DNA from: Pseudomonas grimontii
Lineage (GTDB): Bacteria > Pseudomonadota > Gammaproteobacteria > Pseudomonadales > Pseudomonadaceae
Assembly (NCBI RefSeq): GCF_007858185.1
Contig: NZ_VFES01000013.1
Span: forward strand, 62,006-126,005
Length of the DNA stretch: 64,000 nucleotides
Reading direction: 5' to 3'
Within the stretch, counting starts at the first letter, position 1. Every line of letters begins with the position of its first letter. A program made the position numbers and the translations under genes. Positions 17,281 through 25,709 of the stretch are shown here, piece after piece. The notes under the pieces are model-generated. The model was not told the DNA's origin. It worked only from the letters and a program-made list of their open reading frames with translations, and did not search any database.

Positions 17281-17703
17281 TCACAGGCAGCGCCTACCGC
17301 TGTCGGGTATCACTTCAAGTTGGCGCGAATGGCTTACTCGGGCGAAGTTTTTTACCTGTTCCACTGCCGCAAGGACGGAGCATTCGGCCGCCCCATCCGG
17401 CGCTATCGAGTAGATGCATCGTTTACCCATGGAGAGACTATGCAATAAACGCTCATCAAGTTCACCGAGCACTACAAAGGAACAGTCACTCTCGGTCACT
17501 TGCACATCAACGAGCTTGCCAGGCACGGTGTCCACCGTATCGACATGGATCAGCGCAACATTGTCAAAACAGCTGAACCCTTGATGAATCAAGTCAATAT
17601 GAACGCTATCAAGTCCACACACGATGACCACGATGCGCGTGCCACTTGAAGGCTCGCGCATCCACTTCATTGCGTTGGGACGACAATCGACAGTTCGGCT
17701 CAT
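17281..17703 (-). CDS. Orphan small protein, paralogue of the adjacent 154-residue protein
   Basis: A 140-residue protein with no recognised domain, signal peptide or membrane segment. Its N-terminal part (WMREPSSGTRIVVIVCGLDS) aligns with the protein of the gene just upstream on the same strand (WIKEPSADAGVVIVTSAALP), and the ends, EQVKNFARVSHSRQLE versus EAVLAATRSLAKSVLQ, occupy matching places. The pair therefore arose by duplication. An ATG at 17703 was chosen because it starts the homologous part; the longer open frame runs antisense-like through the neighbour. Downstream of acdS on the same strand. Function unknown. Confidence 0.55.
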   Translation of the reverse strand: MSRTVDCRPNAMKWMREPSSGTRIVVIVCGLDSVHIDLIHQGFSCFDNVALIHVDTVDTVPGKLVDVQVTESDCSFVVLGELDERLLHSLSMGKRCIYSIAPDGAAECSVLAAVEQVKNFARVSHSRQLEVIPDSGRRCL

Positions 17704-17750
17704 AAGCGGTGCCTTTATTGTTCCAACAGTCGAATGGACCAGGTCCTTGG

Positions 17751-18215
17751 TTAAATGACGCCGCGTGCCTGCAACACGCTTTTCGCCAGGCTTCGGGTCG
17801 CCGCCAACACCGCCTCCACCTGTTGATCCATCTGCGCAGTGGAGGAAGCTACTCCTCCAAGTTCGACCACGCGCAACGGATGACCGCAAACAGATCCCAG
17901 CCACGTCATGCCGCAATTCGTGCCAGTTTCGACATCCAGTAAAAAGCTTCCGTGGGAGACGCAGCGCAACAGTTGGCTGGCATGGCACGCGTAGCCCCCA
18001 GCGGATTGCTCCGGGCTGGACCCGACCCGCAACCAGTCGAGCATCAACACCTCGGAGTGTTTGACGGCCAGATAAGCCACCTGGTCCCATTCCTCTATCG
18101 CCACGTGCAGCTTGTCGATCATGTATTGAGGCAACGCGGCGCTGGTAACGATCACCACTCCGGCATCCGCCGAAGGCTCCTTGATCCAGACTGCGGATTG
18201 CGTTATCGCATGCAT
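17751..18215 (-). CDS. Orphan small protein with WIKEPS motif
   Basis: A 154-residue protein, starting MHAITQSAVWIKEPSADAG, at an ATG 7 bases after GGAG on the minus strand. It shows a WIKEPS motif, a VVIVTS strand, and a middle part with several cysteines (CHASQLLRCVSHGSFLLDVE, GTNCGMTWLGSVCG). It is 47 bases upstream of its paralogue and 138 bases downstream of acdS on the same strand, so the three may share a transcript, though a hairpin lies between acdS and this gene. I do not recognise the family. Confidence 0.55.
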   Translation of the reverse strand: MHAITQSAVWIKEPSADAGVVIVTSAALPQYMIDKLHVAIEEWDQVAYLAVKHSEVLMLDWLRVGSSPEQSAGGYACHASQLLRCVSHGSFLLDVETGTNCGMTWLGSVCGHPLRVVELGGVASSTAQMDQQVEAVLAATRSLAKSVLQARGVI

Positions 18216-18268
18216 GGCGGTACTCCCGACGGTTGGATAGGAGCCGCGTGCTCCGGGTGGTGATCCGA

Positions 18269-18313
18269 CGCTGGGGTGGTGACATTCAACATTCATGCCG
18301 ACCACCCCCAGCG
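18269..18313 (-). repeat. Inverted repeat between acdS and the orphan pair
   Basis: CGCTGGGGTGGT (18269-18280) pairs with ACCACCCCCAGCG (18301-18313) over 12 bp with a single bulged C and a 20-base loop. No T run follows on either strand, so it may be a processing or attenuation hairpin after acdS more than a classical terminator. Confidence 0.45.
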
Positions 18314-18353
18314 TTTCGTGAGCAAGCTCGCGCCGAAAGGCTATTGGCGTTAA

Positions 18354-19370
18354 TCAGCCGTCGCGGAACAGGAAGCTGTAGGCATTCAGCGCAGGCGCCC
18401 CGCCCAGGTGCGCATACAGCACTTTCGAGCCTTCGGGGAACTCACCACGGCGGACCATTTCAATCATCCCGTGCATGGATTTGCCCTCGTACACCGGATC
18501 GGTCAGCACACCTTCAAGGCTTGCGCACAGACGAATGGCTTCCAACGTGCCGTCGTTGGGCAAACCGTATTCCGGGTAGGCAAAACGTGTATCGAGCACC
18601 ACGTCGTCTTCGGTGATCTCACGGCCCAGTTCCACCAACTCTGCGGTATGCCGGGCGATACGCAGGATCTGAGCCTTGGTTTTCTCTGGCTTGGCCGAGG
18701 CATCGATGCCGATAACGTTCTTCGAACGGCCGTCAGCAGCAAAACCGACGACCATGCCGGCCTGGGTACTGCCGGTCACAGAGCACACCACGATGTAGTC
18801 GAACGTGAAACCCAGTTGTTTTTCCTGCTCTCGCACTTCCTCGGCAAAGCCGACGAACCCCAGGCCGCCGTAGGGGTGTTCGGAACAACCCGCCGGTATC
18901 GGGAACGGCTTGCCGCCCCGCGCCACCACATCGTCCATGGCCTTCTCCCAGCTGGGCCGGATGCCAATGTCGAACCCGGCGGCGTCCAGTCGTACGTCGG
19001 CGCCCATGATGCGAGACATTTCGATATTGCCAACGCGGTCATACACCGCATCGGAGTAGTTCACCCAGTTTTCCTGCACCAGCACGCACTTCATGCCCAG
19101 GTGAGCGGCAACGGCGGCCACCTGGCGAGTCTGGTTCGACTGGATGCCGCCGATGGAAACCAAGGTATCGCAGCCTTGCTCGAGCGCTTCGGGAATCAAA
19201 TATTCGAGCTTGCGCGTTTTGTTCCCGCCGAAGGCCAGGCCACTGTTGCAGTCTTCACGTTTGGCATACAACTCGACCTTGCCCCCCAGGTGTTCACTGA
19301 GGCGCTTCAAGGGCGTGATGGGAGAAGGACCGAAGGTCAACGGATAACGTTTAAAACGATTCAGGTTCAT
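18354..19370 (-). CDS. acdS: 1-aminocyclopropane-1-carboxylate (ACC) deaminase
   Basis: A 338-residue PLP enzyme that opens ACC, the plant ethylene precursor, to 2-oxobutanoate and ammonia in the cytosol. Length and sequence match pseudomonad AcdS throughout. The PLP lysine is K51 (GGNKTRK), and Y294, E295 and L322, the residues that separate true ACC deaminase from D-cysteine desulfhydrase, are all in place (DPVYEGKS, AHLGG). It is divergent from acdR, the arrangement known for acdS regulation. Two orphan genes follow on the same strand. The enzyme lets root bacteria use ACC as nitrogen source and lower plant ethylene. Confidence 0.96.
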   Translation of the reverse strand: MNLNRFKRYPLTFGPSPITPLKRLSEHLGGKVELYAKREDCNSGLAFGGNKTRKLEYLIPEALEQGCDTLVSIGGIQSNQTRQVAAVAAHLGMKCVLVQENWVNYSDAVYDRVGNIEMSRIMGADVRLDAAGFDIGIRPSWEKAMDDVVARGGKPFPIPAGCSEHPYGGLGFVGFAEEVREQEKQLGFTFDYIVVCSVTGSTQAGMVVGFAADGRSKNVIGIDASAKPEKTKAQILRIARHTAELVELGREITEDDVVLDTRFAYPEYGLPNDGTLEAIRLCASLEGVLTDPVYEGKSMHGMIEMVRRGEFPEGSKVLYAHLGGAPALNAYSFLFRDG

Positions 19371-19430
19371 GACGCTGCTCCTTGATTACTGGACATCAAA
19401 GCGCCAGGCCGAAAGGCAAAGGTTGCATTC

Positions 19431-19568
19431 CAGGTTGTTTCAGGCGGGCTTCGATGAGTTCAATATTAAGAAGTTTTCTAAAAAGATGTGTTGCAAACTT
19501 TTATTGTTTAAAGAACTATAATTTCTCACTTAAAATACAAAACACACTTTAATTGCGAATAAACAATC
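19431..19568. promoter_or_regulatory. AT-rich acdS-acdR divergent control region
   Basis: The roughly 200 bases between acdS and acdR contain an AT-rich core quite unlike the GC-rich flanks. A TATAAT at 19517-19522 could be the acdR -10. Lrp-type regulators recognise degenerate AT-rich sites, which fits the stretch from TTAAAATACAAAACAC onward. In studied strains the acdS region binds AcdR/Lrp; the exact sites here are not defined. Confidence 0.5.
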
Positions 19569-20078
19569 ATGAACGCAATAAACACTCGAAAGAAGCCAGG
19601 CGTATCAGCCCCGATACCGCAGCCACTGGATCGAACCGACCGCGCCATTCTCAAGACACTGCAGCGAGATGCCTCCATCTCCAATGTGGCGCTTGCAGAG
19701 AAGGTGAAGTTGAGTGCACCGGCGTGCCTCAGGCGCGTCGAAAGGCTCAAGCAAGTCGGCCTGATCAAAGGCATCGTTGCACTGCTGGACAATGTTGCGC
19801 TGGAGGCGGGGATGGTGGTGTTGATCGGCGTGGTGCTGGACCGCTCCACACCGGAATCCTTTGCCGCATTCGAGGCAGCCGCACAAAAAGTGTCCGGCTG
19901 CATGGAGTGCCATGTGGTGACGGGGGAATTCGACTACTTCATGTTGATACGAACCAAGGACAGCAACAGCTTCAACCGGCTCCACGCGGAGCAATTGCTT
20001 TACCTGCCGGGGGTTCGCCAGATTCGATCGTTCATGGGGTTGCGTCAGGTCTTGTCGACCACCCACATTCCCCTTTGA
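19569..20078 (+). CDS. acdR: Lrp/AsnC-family regulator of ACC deaminase
   Basis: A 169-residue Lrp-family protein. The AsnC helix-turn-helix is at about residues 20-70 (LDRTDRAILKTLQRDASISN ... SAPACLRRVERLKQVGLI) and the RAM ligand domain follows (MVVLIGVVLDRSTPESFAAF, VSGCMECHVVTGEFDYFMLI). It is divergent from acdS, as in pseudomonads where AcdR is needed for ACC-induced acdS transcription. Convergent with the AraC gene, leaving only 7 bases between the stops. Confidence 0.92.
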   Translation: MNAINTRKKPGVSAPIPQPLDRTDRAILKTLQRDASISNVALAEKVKLSAPACLRRVERLKQVGLIKGIVALLDNVALEAGMVVLIGVVLDRSTPESFAAFEAAAQKVSGCMECHVVTGEFDYFMLIRTKDSNSFNRLHAEQLLYLPGVRQIRSFMGLRQVLSTTHIPL

Positions 20079-20085
20079 AGCGCCG

Positions 20086-21069
20086 CTAGTCGAGCATTCC
20101 GCCCTGCTCCCTTGCGTGCTTGATGTCTCTCGAGGGCGGGGCTCCGAAACGCCGGGCATATTCGCGGCTGAATTGAGCGACGCTTTCATAGCCGACTCGC
20201 AACGCGGCGGTGTTCACGTCTACCCGATCGGTCAACATCAGGCTGCGTGCGGCTTGCAGCCGTAACGCTTTTTGATACTGAACGGGGCTGGTGCCTGTCA
20301 GCTTGCGAAAACTGTGATGCAGCGTAGAGCTGGCCATTCCTGATAGCTCGGCGAGGTCGGCCACGTGCAGCGGTTTGTCGTAGTGATGTTTCAGCCATTC
20401 AATGGCTCTCACGATGCCCTTGTCTCGGTAACCGTCGCGCGTGACGCTGCGCAACCACTGCCCTGCACTACTTAGCAATAGCCGAACGCATATTTCCCGC
20501 TTGATCAGCTCCGACATCAAACCTGCTTCCAGCGGCCGCTCGATCAGCGTGGCGAGTCGAGCGAATGCATCGAGCAGCTCAGTCGACGCCGCACCGGATA
20601 CGAAGCCCCGCGCTTGAGTAGCCATTTCCTGCGTTGGGGGTTCCAAGGTCTGGATCACCTCGCTGAGCATCGAAAGGTTGAGCTTCAACACGACGGATAA
20701 ATAGGGGGTTTCCTCGCTGGCGGCGGTAGTGCGGGCCAGTGTGGGAATGTCGACCGACGTGACGAAGAACGCGCCCTGCCCGAACTCACAGGCTTCTTCG
20801 CCGAAGGTGATCTCCTTCGCCCCCTGCAGAATGATGGCCACGCAAGGCTCATAAATGCAGTAAGTGGGCGTACCCAGGTCAGTCATTCGATAAAAGGCCA
20901 GATCGGGAATCGATGTTTTGCAGACCTCGTTCAAACCAATCTGCCGGGTGACTTTTTCGATCAGCCGCCTGAGTGCCTGGAGACGTTCGTTGGGCTGTAT
21001 GGGATCGCGCAACACCAGAGAATGCAGCTGGCCGGAACCAAACTGCGAGAAGGACCCGCTCGTCATCAC
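20086..21069 (-). CDS. AraC-family transcriptional regulator
   Basis: A 327-residue regulator with an AraC_N (AraC-type, N-terminal cupin-like) domain at about residues 35-190 (CIYEPCVAIILQGAKEITFG, a family hallmark) and a C-terminal double helix-turn-helix at about 225-320 (KPLHVADLAELSGMASSTLH ... RVGYESVAQFSREYARRFGA). Regulators of this subfamily typically control aldehyde or aldo/keto reductase genes. Here it is divergent from the aldo/keto reductase at 21255, its likely target. Confidence 0.9.
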   Translation of the reverse strand: MMTSGSFSQFGSGQLHSLVLRDPIQPNERLQALRRLIEKVTRQIGLNEVCKTSIPDLAFYRMTDLGTPTYCIYEPCVAIILQGAKEITFGEEACEFGQGAFFVTSVDIPTLARTTAASEETPYLSVVLKLNLSMLSEVIQTLEPPTQEMATQARGFVSGAASTELLDAFARLATLIERPLEAGLMSELIKREICVRLLLSSAGQWLRSVTRDGYRDKGIVRAIEWLKHHYDKPLHVADLAELSGMASSTLHHSFRKLTGTSPVQYQKALRLQAARSLMLTDRVDVNTAALRVGYESVAQFSREYARRFGAPPSRDIKHAREQGGMLD

Positions 21070-21254
21070 ATGCGCCCCTGTTTACGGAATGTTCGAGTCT
21101 GCTGAGAGTGTGTGCTCAGCACAAGCGTATCGGCAGGATTATGCAAAAAATATGGCGTATTAGGGTCACCCAGCTATCCCTGGTTGTTCTAACTTCTCGT
21201 ACGAATACCGGCTTCGATGATCCCGTGAAACCTCGGTCGTGAAAGGAAAGTTGG

Positions 21255-22439
21255 ATGGACAGACGAGATTTTCTTACTTACTCGGCAGTGGGTACTGTTG
21301 CAGCCGCGTTGCTGCCAGCATCGAGTGTCGCAAGTTCGGCGGCCACAGCCCCAGCGCCGTCTTTACTGACGGAGCGCGGGAGCGTGATGCGGACTGAAGG
21401 CCGGCCAGTGCGCACGGACCTGCCCACCAATTCGCCCTCGCCTACCCTGCGATACGTGACGCCTCAACGCTTTGGCATGGGTGGGACACAGATTGGCAAT
21501 ATCTTCGCGCCGATCAGCGACGAGCAGGCAGGCCTGGTTCTACAGGCCGCTTGGGACGCGGGTGTAAGACTGTACGACACATCGCCGTTCTACGGGTTTG
21601 GCTTGAGTGAATATCGTGTCGGCCGCTTTCTGCACGGCAAAGATCCAAACGACTATGTGGTCTCCACCAAGGTGGGACGTGTATTGACTGCCGCGGGTGG
21701 CCCGCGCGCGGACCATGCCATCTGGAAGTCCCCCGCGCCCTTCAACTACCGGTATGACTACACCGCGGCAGGCGCGCGTCGTTCCGTGGAAGACAGCCTG
21801 CAGCGGCTGGGGCTGCCGCGTATCGATATCGTCTTTATCCATGACATCTCGCCCGATAACACCGAACTGGAAGGCGGCTGGGAAGCGGCGTATCAAATTG
21901 CGCGCACTGGGGCGATGGTTGAGCTTGAAAAGATGCGTGATGAGGGGCTCATCAAGGCATGGGGCTTCGGAGTCAATACGCCGAATGCTGTGGTTCAGGC
22001 AATGGCCGGTGATGACCCGACGCCCGACATCGTGTTGCTTGCCTGCCAGTATTCGCTCCTTGAGCACGGCGATGCGTTGCGCAACACCTTTCCGGCGTTG
22101 AGCCGTAAGGGCACTAGCGTTGTGGTTGGAACACCACTGAACGATGGATTCCTGGGAGGGCGCAGCCGATATAACTTCAGCTTGGATCTGCCTGCCGGTG
22201 CGGTGGAAAAGCGCGCGCGAATCATGGCGGTTGCCAAACGACATGGCATCGACATTCATACTGCCGCCCTGCAGTTCGCGGCAGCACATCCGCAAGTGTC
22301 TGCGATCATTCCGGGGGCCCGCTCGCCGGGACAGATCGTTTCCAATGTGCAGGCGATGAAGGTCGGTATCCCAACAGCCTTTTGGGAGGAGCTCAAGAGT
22401 CGGAACCTGATCGACGCTCAAGCACCGGTCCCTTCCTGA
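21255..22439 (+). CDS. Tat-exported aldo/keto reductase
   Basis: A 394-residue protein. The N-terminus MDRRDFLTYSAVGTVAAALL is a twin-arginine signal with an alanine-rich tail, so the enzyme is probably periplasmic. The AKR barrel then follows the D-threo-aldose 1-dehydrogenase/pyridoxal-reductase pattern: YDTSPFYGFGLSEYRVGRFL with catalytic Asp and Tyr, STKVGR with catalytic Lys, and FIHDIS with the histidine. GGAAAG precedes the ATG. A secreted NADPH enzyme is unusual, as cofactor would have to be bound before export, which Tat allows. Divergent from an AraC regulator. Substrate unknown. Confidence 0.85.
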   Translation: MDRRDFLTYSAVGTVAAALLPASSVASSAATAPAPSLLTERGSVMRTEGRPVRTDLPTNSPSPTLRYVTPQRFGMGGTQIGNIFAPISDEQAGLVLQAAWDAGVRLYDTSPFYGFGLSEYRVGRFLHGKDPNDYVVSTKVGRVLTAAGGPRADHAIWKSPAPFNYRYDYTAAGARRSVEDSLQRLGLPRIDIVFIHDISPDNTELEGGWEAAYQIARTGAMVELEKMRDEGLIKAWGFGVNTPNAVVQAMAGDDPTPDIVLLACQYSLLEHGDALRNTFPALSRKGTSVVVGTPLNDGFLGGRSRYNFSLDLPAGAVEKRARIMAVAKRHGIDIHTAALQFAAAHPQVSAIIPGARSPGQIVSNVQAMKVGIPTAFWEELKSRNLIDAQAPVPS

Positions 22440-22617
22440 GTAGGCGCTACGCCCGTGCTACCTGCTGATGTGGCGTTATCGTCGCTGGACTCATTTAACC
22501 CGAAACTTATCTTCCTGGTTGCTGCAAGGCTATAGATAGCAGCCGCTTGATCAGCCTATTCCAGTCAATAAACTGCGCACGCGCCCAACTAAAAACACTC
22601 ATCCAAGGCCGTAATAA

Positions 22618-23328
22618 ATGAAGATTCGCACGTCTCTCATGGTTTTAGGCGGCCTGCTGGCGCTGTCCGGCAGTGGTCACTTACTCGCCGACACACTCGC
22701 GCTTAGCGTTCCATTGCCGGCGCCACTCCCACAGCTAAAAGTGCTGACCCTCCTTATCGGTATACACCTGCTCGGCATGTGCTTCGGTCTTGGTGGAGCC
22801 ACGATGCTGGACCTCTGGATCTTGCGTTGGATGCGCCGGGGCAGCCTCCCGGTTGAAATCGGACGCACCTTTCACTTCATCAGCGACGCGGTCACTATTG
22901 GACTCTGCCTACTGTGGCTTTCAGGCCTTGGTTTCCTTGCCCTTTACGCGATGGAGTCGCCGGAAAAGTTTGAAAACCCCAAACTCTGGGCGAAGGTCAT
23001 TGTGGTGATCGTGCTGACCATCAACGGAATAATCATCCACGCGCTTGTGCTGCCAGAAGCCCTACGCGACGTGAGTCGCCCCCTGCTCTTTGGCGTGTCT
23101 CGCAAAAGAGCGGCCTTATTTCTTGCGTCCGGTGCAGTTTCGGGTGTGTCTTGGTACACGGCTTTTGCCTTCGGCATTTTTCGTGAGTTAAACAACAGTG
23201 TCACTTTCACCCTGCTGGTCATCATGTGGCTTACGCTGATAGTCGCCGCCTCTCTCGCCGCAATGCTGCTCTGGTTAAACTCTGCGGCGGGAGCCAGAAA
23301 ACCTCCTTCGCTCAGTCATCCGACATAA
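22618..23328 (+). CDS. Integral membrane protein of unknown function
   Basis: A 236-residue hydrophobic protein with about six membrane segments, for example TSLMVLGGLLALSGSGHLL, LTLLIGIHLLGMCFGLGGA, AVTIGLCLLWLSGLGFLALY, VIVVIVLTINGIIIHALVL, ASGAVSGVSWYTAFAFGIF and a last one near VIMWLTLIVAASLAAMLLWL. Short charged loops (LRWMRRGS, DVSRPLLFGVSRKR) lie between. Histidines within segments 2 and 3 (IHLLG, FHFISDA) could bind a cofactor, but I do not recognise a family. It stands alone after the aldo/keto reductase. Confidence 0.6.
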   Translation: MKIRTSLMVLGGLLALSGSGHLLADTLALSVPLPAPLPQLKVLTLLIGIHLLGMCFGLGGATMLDLWILRWMRRGSLPVEIGRTFHFISDAVTIGLCLLWLSGLGFLALYAMESPEKFENPKLWAKVIVVIVLTINGIIIHALVLPEALRDVSRPLLFGVSRKRAALFLASGAVSGVSWYTAFAFGIFRELNNSVTFTLLVIMWLTLIVAASLAAMLLWLNSAAGARKPPSLSHPT

Positions 23329-23370
23329 AGATAAAGACCCGCTTGGACATTGCGTGTCACTGGGCGGTCG

Positions 23371-23520
23371 TCATGTGGGAGTTTGCGCGTCACTACCCGC
23401 CCTGCTCCAAAACTCTTCAGCAGATTGACTGAGGATTGCTTTCGGGCGCGTCAGATGAATTTCCAAAGGTATATCCCAGCTTTCGTCGAGTGCCCTGACT
23501 AAGCGCCCGTCCAGGATTTC
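23371..23520 (-). pseudogene. C-terminal remnant of a LysR regulator
   Basis: Read on the minus strand, 49 codons (EILDGRLVRALDESWDIPLE then IHLTRPKAILSQSAEEFWS) end at a stop at 23371 and match the tail of a LysR effector domain. The helix-turn-helix and most of the effector domain are gone. It abuts the start of a truncated dehydrogenase on the other strand. Confidence 0.5.
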
Positions 23521-23524
23521 TTGC

Positions 23525-23614
23525 TCGGTTACTGGCGGCACCTCGGGCATCGGCCTCGGTCTGGCGCTCAGGCTTCACAAGGCGGGTAGTACCCGGATCT
23601 GCGGCAAACATTGA
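23525..23614 (+). pseudogene. N-terminal remnant of a short-chain dehydrogenase
   Basis: SVTGGTSGIGLGLALRLHKA is the TGxxxGIG nucleotide-binding start of an SDR protein (DltE-like type). It stops after 29 codons at TGA 23612, at the point where the truncated F420-type reductase frame begins, so a deletion appears to have joined two genes. Confidence 0.6.
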
Positions 23615-24117
23615 GCCGTATTCCCGAGAAGGTCGTCATCATCGACACCTCCAATTACTATCCGGGGCGAGACGGGGCGATCCAGGAAGTCGACGACGGC
23701 AAGCCCGAAAGCGTTTGGGTAAGCGAGCAGATTGGCCGCCCGGTGATCAAGGCCTGGAATGCCGTCCTCGCAGCAACGCTTGCCGACCACGGCCAACCGG
23801 TCGGGTCTTCCTCACGCATAGCCGTACCTGTGGCTGGCGATGACATCAATGCTGAGGCGATCGCGCAAGATCTTGTAGAGGACACCGGCTTTACCGCGCT
23901 TGCCGCGGGTAGCCTTGAAGACTCATGGCGTCAGCAACCCGGTACACCTGCCTATTGCACCGAACTGAAGTTGCCAGAGTTGAGGTCTGCCTTGTGCGCG
24001 GCAGATAAGTTGAAGGCGCCTCAAAACCGGGACGCCCTGATGGCCAAGTTCATGACGCCCGGTGGCCATTTCACCCACGAGGACATTGTTGCCATGAATC
24101 GGCAACTGACCGCCTGA
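23611..24117 (+). pseudogene. N-terminally truncated NADP/F420-type oxidoreductase
   Basis: 168 codons match the C-terminal two thirds of NADPH-dependent F420-reductase-like proteins: PEKVVIIDTSNYYPGRDG, RPVIKAWNAVLAATLADHG, RIAVPVAGDD, LVEDTGFTALAAGSLEDSW and the TPAYCTEL end. The N-terminal GxGxxG dinucleotide site is absent; the frame opens with TTG at the joint with the SDR remnant. Without the cofactor site it should be inactive, although the rest is undamaged, which suggests a recent deletion. Confidence 0.7.
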
Positions 24118-24175
24118 CTATCGGAGTGAATTTCCTATTCTCTCCTGTATTAACGTGTCAGGGCTCGGAAGCCCC

Positions 24176-24592
24176 TTATGAAACCTGTCGAGAGCGTTGT
24201 TCATCCAAAATTCTTGGCAGATTGTCTTCGATCCAGTCAGCCAGGCCTTCAACATGGCGGGCTACCTCAGTTCCCATAGGGGTGAGGCTGTACTCAACGT
24301 GAGGTGGCACAACCGGATAAGATTTGCGTAGAACGAAGCCATCAAGTTCCAAAAACTGGAGGGTCTGCGCAAGCATCTTTTCGCTGACGCCTCCAATCTT
24401 GCGACGCAGATCGCTGAAGCGATGCGTACCCGCGAGCAAGGCCACCAATACTAATACTCCCCACCGGCTGCTGACGTGTTGGAGCACGATCCTTGATGGA
24501 CAATCCGGGGCGAATAATTCTCCGCTGTGCAGTCGGTTGGCCAATGTTGCGGGAGGGGTTGCTCCAGAGGACTCGGAATCCGGCATGTTCAC
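24176..24592 (-). CDS. HxlR-family transcriptional regulator
   Basis: A 138-residue winged-helix protein with the HxlR core at about residues 29-120: CPSRIVLQHVSSRWGVLVLV (with the conserved cysteine used by QorR/HypR-type sensors), FSDLRRKIGGVSEKMLAQTL and VPPHVEYSLTPMG. Divergent from the quinone reductase gene at 24676. This pairing is the YtfH/QorR-YtfG/QorB arrangement, in which the regulator represses the reductase until its cysteine reacts with a quinone or aldehyde. Confidence 0.87.
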   Translation of the reverse strand: MNMPDSESSGATPPATLANRLHSGELFAPDCPSRIVLQHVSSRWGVLVLVALLAGTHRFSDLRRKIGGVSEKMLAQTLQFLELDGFVLRKSYPVVPPHVEYSLTPMGTEVARHVEGLADWIEDNLPRILDEQRSRQVS

Positions 24593-24675
24593 TTACCTTT
24601 AGGTGCGTACTTACGAAAAGTTAGCTAAGGCCATATTCTGCCGGCTCTATCAAATTTTGTAAAAGGATCCACCTC

Positions 24676-25524
24676 ATGATCGCCGTCACCGGAGCCACCG
24701 GCCAACTTGGCCGCCTCGTTGTCGAGAAACTCAAGCAAAAAGTACCCGCGTCGAACATAGTCGCGCTGGTGCGCAACCCTGACAAGGCGAGTGATCTTGG
24801 GGTGGACGCACGTGTTGCCGACTACGACAGTCCGAAAACGCTGGTCGCGGCGCTCAACGGAGTCGACACGCTGCTACTCATTTCCTCAAGCGAAATAGGC
24901 AAGCGACTTTCGCAGCATCGAAATGTCATCAACGCAGCAAAGCAGGCCGGTGTGAAGCGCGTTGTTTATACAAGTGTACTGCACGCTGATACCTCTTCAT
25001 TGGACCTCGCCGAGGAGCATCGGCAAACGGAAGCCGAGCTCAAAGCGTCGGGATTGGCATTCACGATAGTGCGTCATGGTTGGTATACCGAGAACTACAC
25101 CGGCTTTATCGCTGGCGCGTTATCGGCCGGTGAATTAATCGGCAGCGCAGGTGACGGAAAGATTTCAGCGGCGACACGGGAAGATTTCGCCCAGGCGGCT
25201 GCCGTAGTGCTCACCCGCGACGATCAAGAAGGGAAGATTTACGAGTTGGCGGGAGACTGCGCCTGGACGTTATCGGAACTCGCAGCCGAGGTTTCTCGGC
25301 AAACGGGTAGGAACATTCCCTACAAGAACTTGCCTGAAACCGACTACGCCGCTGCGTTAATCAATTTCGGCCTCCCGGAGCCACTGGCACATGCACTGGC
25401 GGGCTACGATGTCAGCGCGTCCAAAGACGCGCTTTTCGATGACAGCCATCAGCTTTCGACGCTGATCGGCAGAGCCACAACTTCACTTTCGGCTGCAGTG
25501 GCAAGCGCTCTCAAAGGGCAATGA
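24676..25524 (+). CDS. qorB: NAD(P)H:quinone oxidoreductase, QorB/YtfG type
   Basis: A 282-residue NmrA-like atypical SDR. The nucleotide site is TGATGQLG (5-12), followed by IVALVRNPDKASDLGVDARV and DTLLLISSSEIGKR; AGDCAWTLSELAAEVSRQTG is the late family motif. The E. coli homologue reduces quinones with NADPH in the cytosol. GGATCC lies before the ATG. Divergent from an HxlR regulator that probably controls it. Confidence 0.88.
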   Translation: MIAVTGATGQLGRLVVEKLKQKVPASNIVALVRNPDKASDLGVDARVADYDSPKTLVAALNGVDTLLLISSSEIGKRLSQHRNVINAAKQAGVKRVVYTSVLHADTSSLDLAEEHRQTEAELKASGLAFTIVRHGWYTENYTGFIAGALSAGELIGSAGDGKISAATREDFAQAAAVVLTRDDQEGKIYELAGDCAWTLSELAAEVSRQTGRNIPYKNLPETDYAAALINFGLPEPLAHALAGYDVSASKDALFDDSHQLSTLIGRATTSLSAAVASALKGQ

Positions 25525-25709
25525 TCGCAGAACACCGTGGCGCCGCCTGTTCGCAGAACGATCGCCTGAGCAGCCACGCCAACAAAGAGCGCAAGGGCTG
25601 TAAACCCCTGCGCACCTTTGAGCAATGGCGAATTCGGGTCATTGATGATCGGGCGACCAGCAAGCCTGAAGGTTATTGCTGGTGCATGACTGCTCCAAAC
25701 CGGCACCCG

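Noticed and set aside
18354..19370. D-cysteine desulfhydrase as alternative for acdS
   Set aside because: Glu295 and Leu322, diagnostic for ACC deaminase, are both present, and the acdR partner is adjacent.
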